Assembly: GCA_945988915.1 (NCBI GenBank)
Contig: CAMFTS010000009.1
Location: 1 to 23,191, forward strand
Direction: 5' to 3'
Length of the DNA stretch: 23,191 nt
Source of the DNA: an uncultured Clostridia bacterium
GTDB taxonomy: Bacteria > Bacillota > Clostridia > Oscillospirales > Acutalibacteraceae
Shown here: positions 22,392 through 23,191 of the stretch, one piece after another
How positions within the stretch are numbered: position 1 is the stretch's first letter
Layout of the letters: every line of letters begins with the position of its first letter
Position numbers and translations under genes: made by a program
The notes under the pieces: generated by a model
What the model saw: only the letters and a program-made list of their open reading frames with translations
Databases searched by the model: none
Told to the model about the DNA's origin: nothing

Positions 22392-23191
22392 TATGCTGGG
22401 TTTAAAGAGAACAAATTACTGTGGAACTCTAAATATATCAAATGTCGGTCAGGAGGTTACCGTTTGCGGCTGGGTACACCGTCAGCGTGACCTTGGCTCG
22501 TTGATTTTTATTGATTTGCGTGACAGAACAGGCGTTGTTCAGTTGGCTTTTGACGAAAGCACGGAAAAAAGTATTTTTGACAAGGCTTTTACGGTTCGCA
22601 GTGAATATGTACTTATGGCAAAAGGTATTGTTCGTGAGCGTTCTTCAAAGAATTTGGAAATACCGACAGGCGAAATTGAAGTTGAAGTAAAGGATTTGCG
22701 CGTACTTTCCGTCAGCGAAACGCCTCCTTTTGAAATTGCAAAAGCTGATGAGGTCGGCGATGAAACAAAGCTTAAGTACCGTTATCTTAATTTAAGAAAC
22801 GAAAAGCTTACAAAGAATATAATTATGCGCCATAAGATTGCAAAAATTGCGCGTGAGTATTTCTATGAAAATGATTTCCTCGAAATAGAAACACCTATGA
22901 TGATTAAGTCAACTCCTGAGGGCGCACGCGACTATGTTGTACCGAGCAGAATTCACAACGGAAAATTCTATGCTTTGCCACAGAGTCCGCAGATTTATAA
23001 GCAGCTTTTAATGGTTTCGGGCTTTGACAGATACATTCAGCTTGCCCGTTGCTTCAGAGATGAAGACTTGAGAGCTGACCGTCAGCCTGAGTTCACACAG
23101 ATTGACCTTGAAATGAGCTTTGTTGATACTGACGATATTATGGATATGGCCGAAGGCTTTGTCAGAAAGCTTATGAAGGAAACTATCAATG
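22384..23191 (+). CDS. aspS: Aspartyl-tRNA synthetase, N-terminal part (3' end outside window)
   Basis: The first 269 codons of aspS, cut by the window edge. The N-terminal OB-fold anticodon-binding domain (VTVCGWVHRQRDLGSLIFIDLRDR, given here only in outline, at about residues 26-49) is followed by the hinge and the start of the class II catalytic domain. Motif 1 ends in FLEIETPMM, and motif 2 appears as CFRDEDLRADRQPEFTQID. The flipping loop SxTPEGARDYVVPSR and the ALPQSPQIYKQLLM segment are typical of bacterial AspRS. ATG 22384 has GGAGG eight bases upstream inside hisS and overlaps the hisS stop (ATGGATAA). Motif 3 and the bacterial insertion domain lie outside the window. Confidence 0.96.
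   Translation, partial: MDNMLGLKRTNYCGTLNISNVGQEVTVCGWVHRQRDLGSLIFIDLRDRTGVVQLAFDESTEKSIFDKAFTVRSEYVLMAKGIVRERSSKNLEIPTGEIEVEVKDLRVLSVSETPPFEIAKADEVGDETKLKYRYLNLRNEKLTKNIIMRHKIAKIAREYFYENDFLEIETPMMIKSTPEGARDYVVPSRIHNGKFYALPQSPQIYKQLLMVSGFDRYIQLARCFRDEDLRADRQPEFTQIDLEMSFVDTDDIMDMAEGFVRKLMKETIN

Noticed and set aside
1..23191. CRISPR arrays, insertion sequences, prophage genes, toxin-antitoxin or defence systems
   Set aside because: No direct-repeat arrays, transposase, integrase or recognisable defence genes are visible; gene content is housekeeping with uniform codon use.

Overview
This window is a stretch of ordinary chromosome from a low-GC Gram-positive bacterium. The best guess is an anaerobic, probably gut-associated member of class Clostridia (Oscillospiraceae/Ruminococcaceae-like). 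This rests on AT-rich coding with A/T-ending codons, strong AGGAGG-type ribosome binding sites, adjacent dapF-dapL (the LL-DAP aminotransferase route to lysine), an Ogg1-type 8-oxoguanine glycosylase, a DUF1836 regulator, and an mreBCD-mrdA-minD-mgsA cluster like that of clostridia. The genus is inferred, not seen. There is no CRISPR array, prophage, insertion sequence, tRNA or rRNA gene.

Layout. 1-3.6 kb: the 3' end of gyrA, then a CPBP (CAAX-type) membrane protease, tadA (one-base overlap) and an Mrp/NBP35 Fe-S carrier ATPase, closed by a clear intrinsic terminator (3554-3582). 3.6-10.4 kb: a new promoter (3595-3624) starts a run of same-strand genes: glyA, dapF, dapL, purB, a zinc-finger/DUF2628 membrane protein and galU. 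A hairpin at 10429-10456 ends it and can serve both strands. 10.5-11.5 kb: a minus-strand pair, a DUF1836 HTH-type regulator followed by a YbjQ/UPF0145 protein; their promoter carries a perfect inverted repeat in its spacer. 11.6-13.5 kb: a GH13 alpha-glucan hydrolase on the plus strand, converging with a small minus-strand gene for an 88-residue protein with one C-terminal membrane segment. 13.8-14.2 kb: about 420 bases of very AT-rich, gene-free DNA with short repeats. 14.2-15.0 kb: ogg. 15.1-20.5 kb: the cell-shape operon mreB-mreC-mreD-mrdA and a MinD-like ATPase. 20.5-21.0 kb: mgsA with its own promoter. 21.0 kb to the end: hisS and aspS, overlapping by 8 bases; aspS runs off the window.

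How the genes fit together. The glyA-galU run mixes one-carbon metabolism, meso-DAP/lysine supply, purine synthesis and UDP-glucose supply, mostly precursors for growth and the cell wall. The mre block builds the elongation machinery: MreB filaments, the MreC/MreD scaffold and a class B transpeptidase.

Most content is housekeeping and I found no convincing new multi-gene system. The most interesting points are a methylglyoxal-synthase homologue whose active-site loop has lost two expected catalytic residues, a MinD-like ATPase without minC/minE/rodA beside it and without the usual C-terminal membrane-targeting helix, the palindrome in the DUF1836 promoter, and several start codons that promoters and ribosome binding sites move inward from the longest reading frame.
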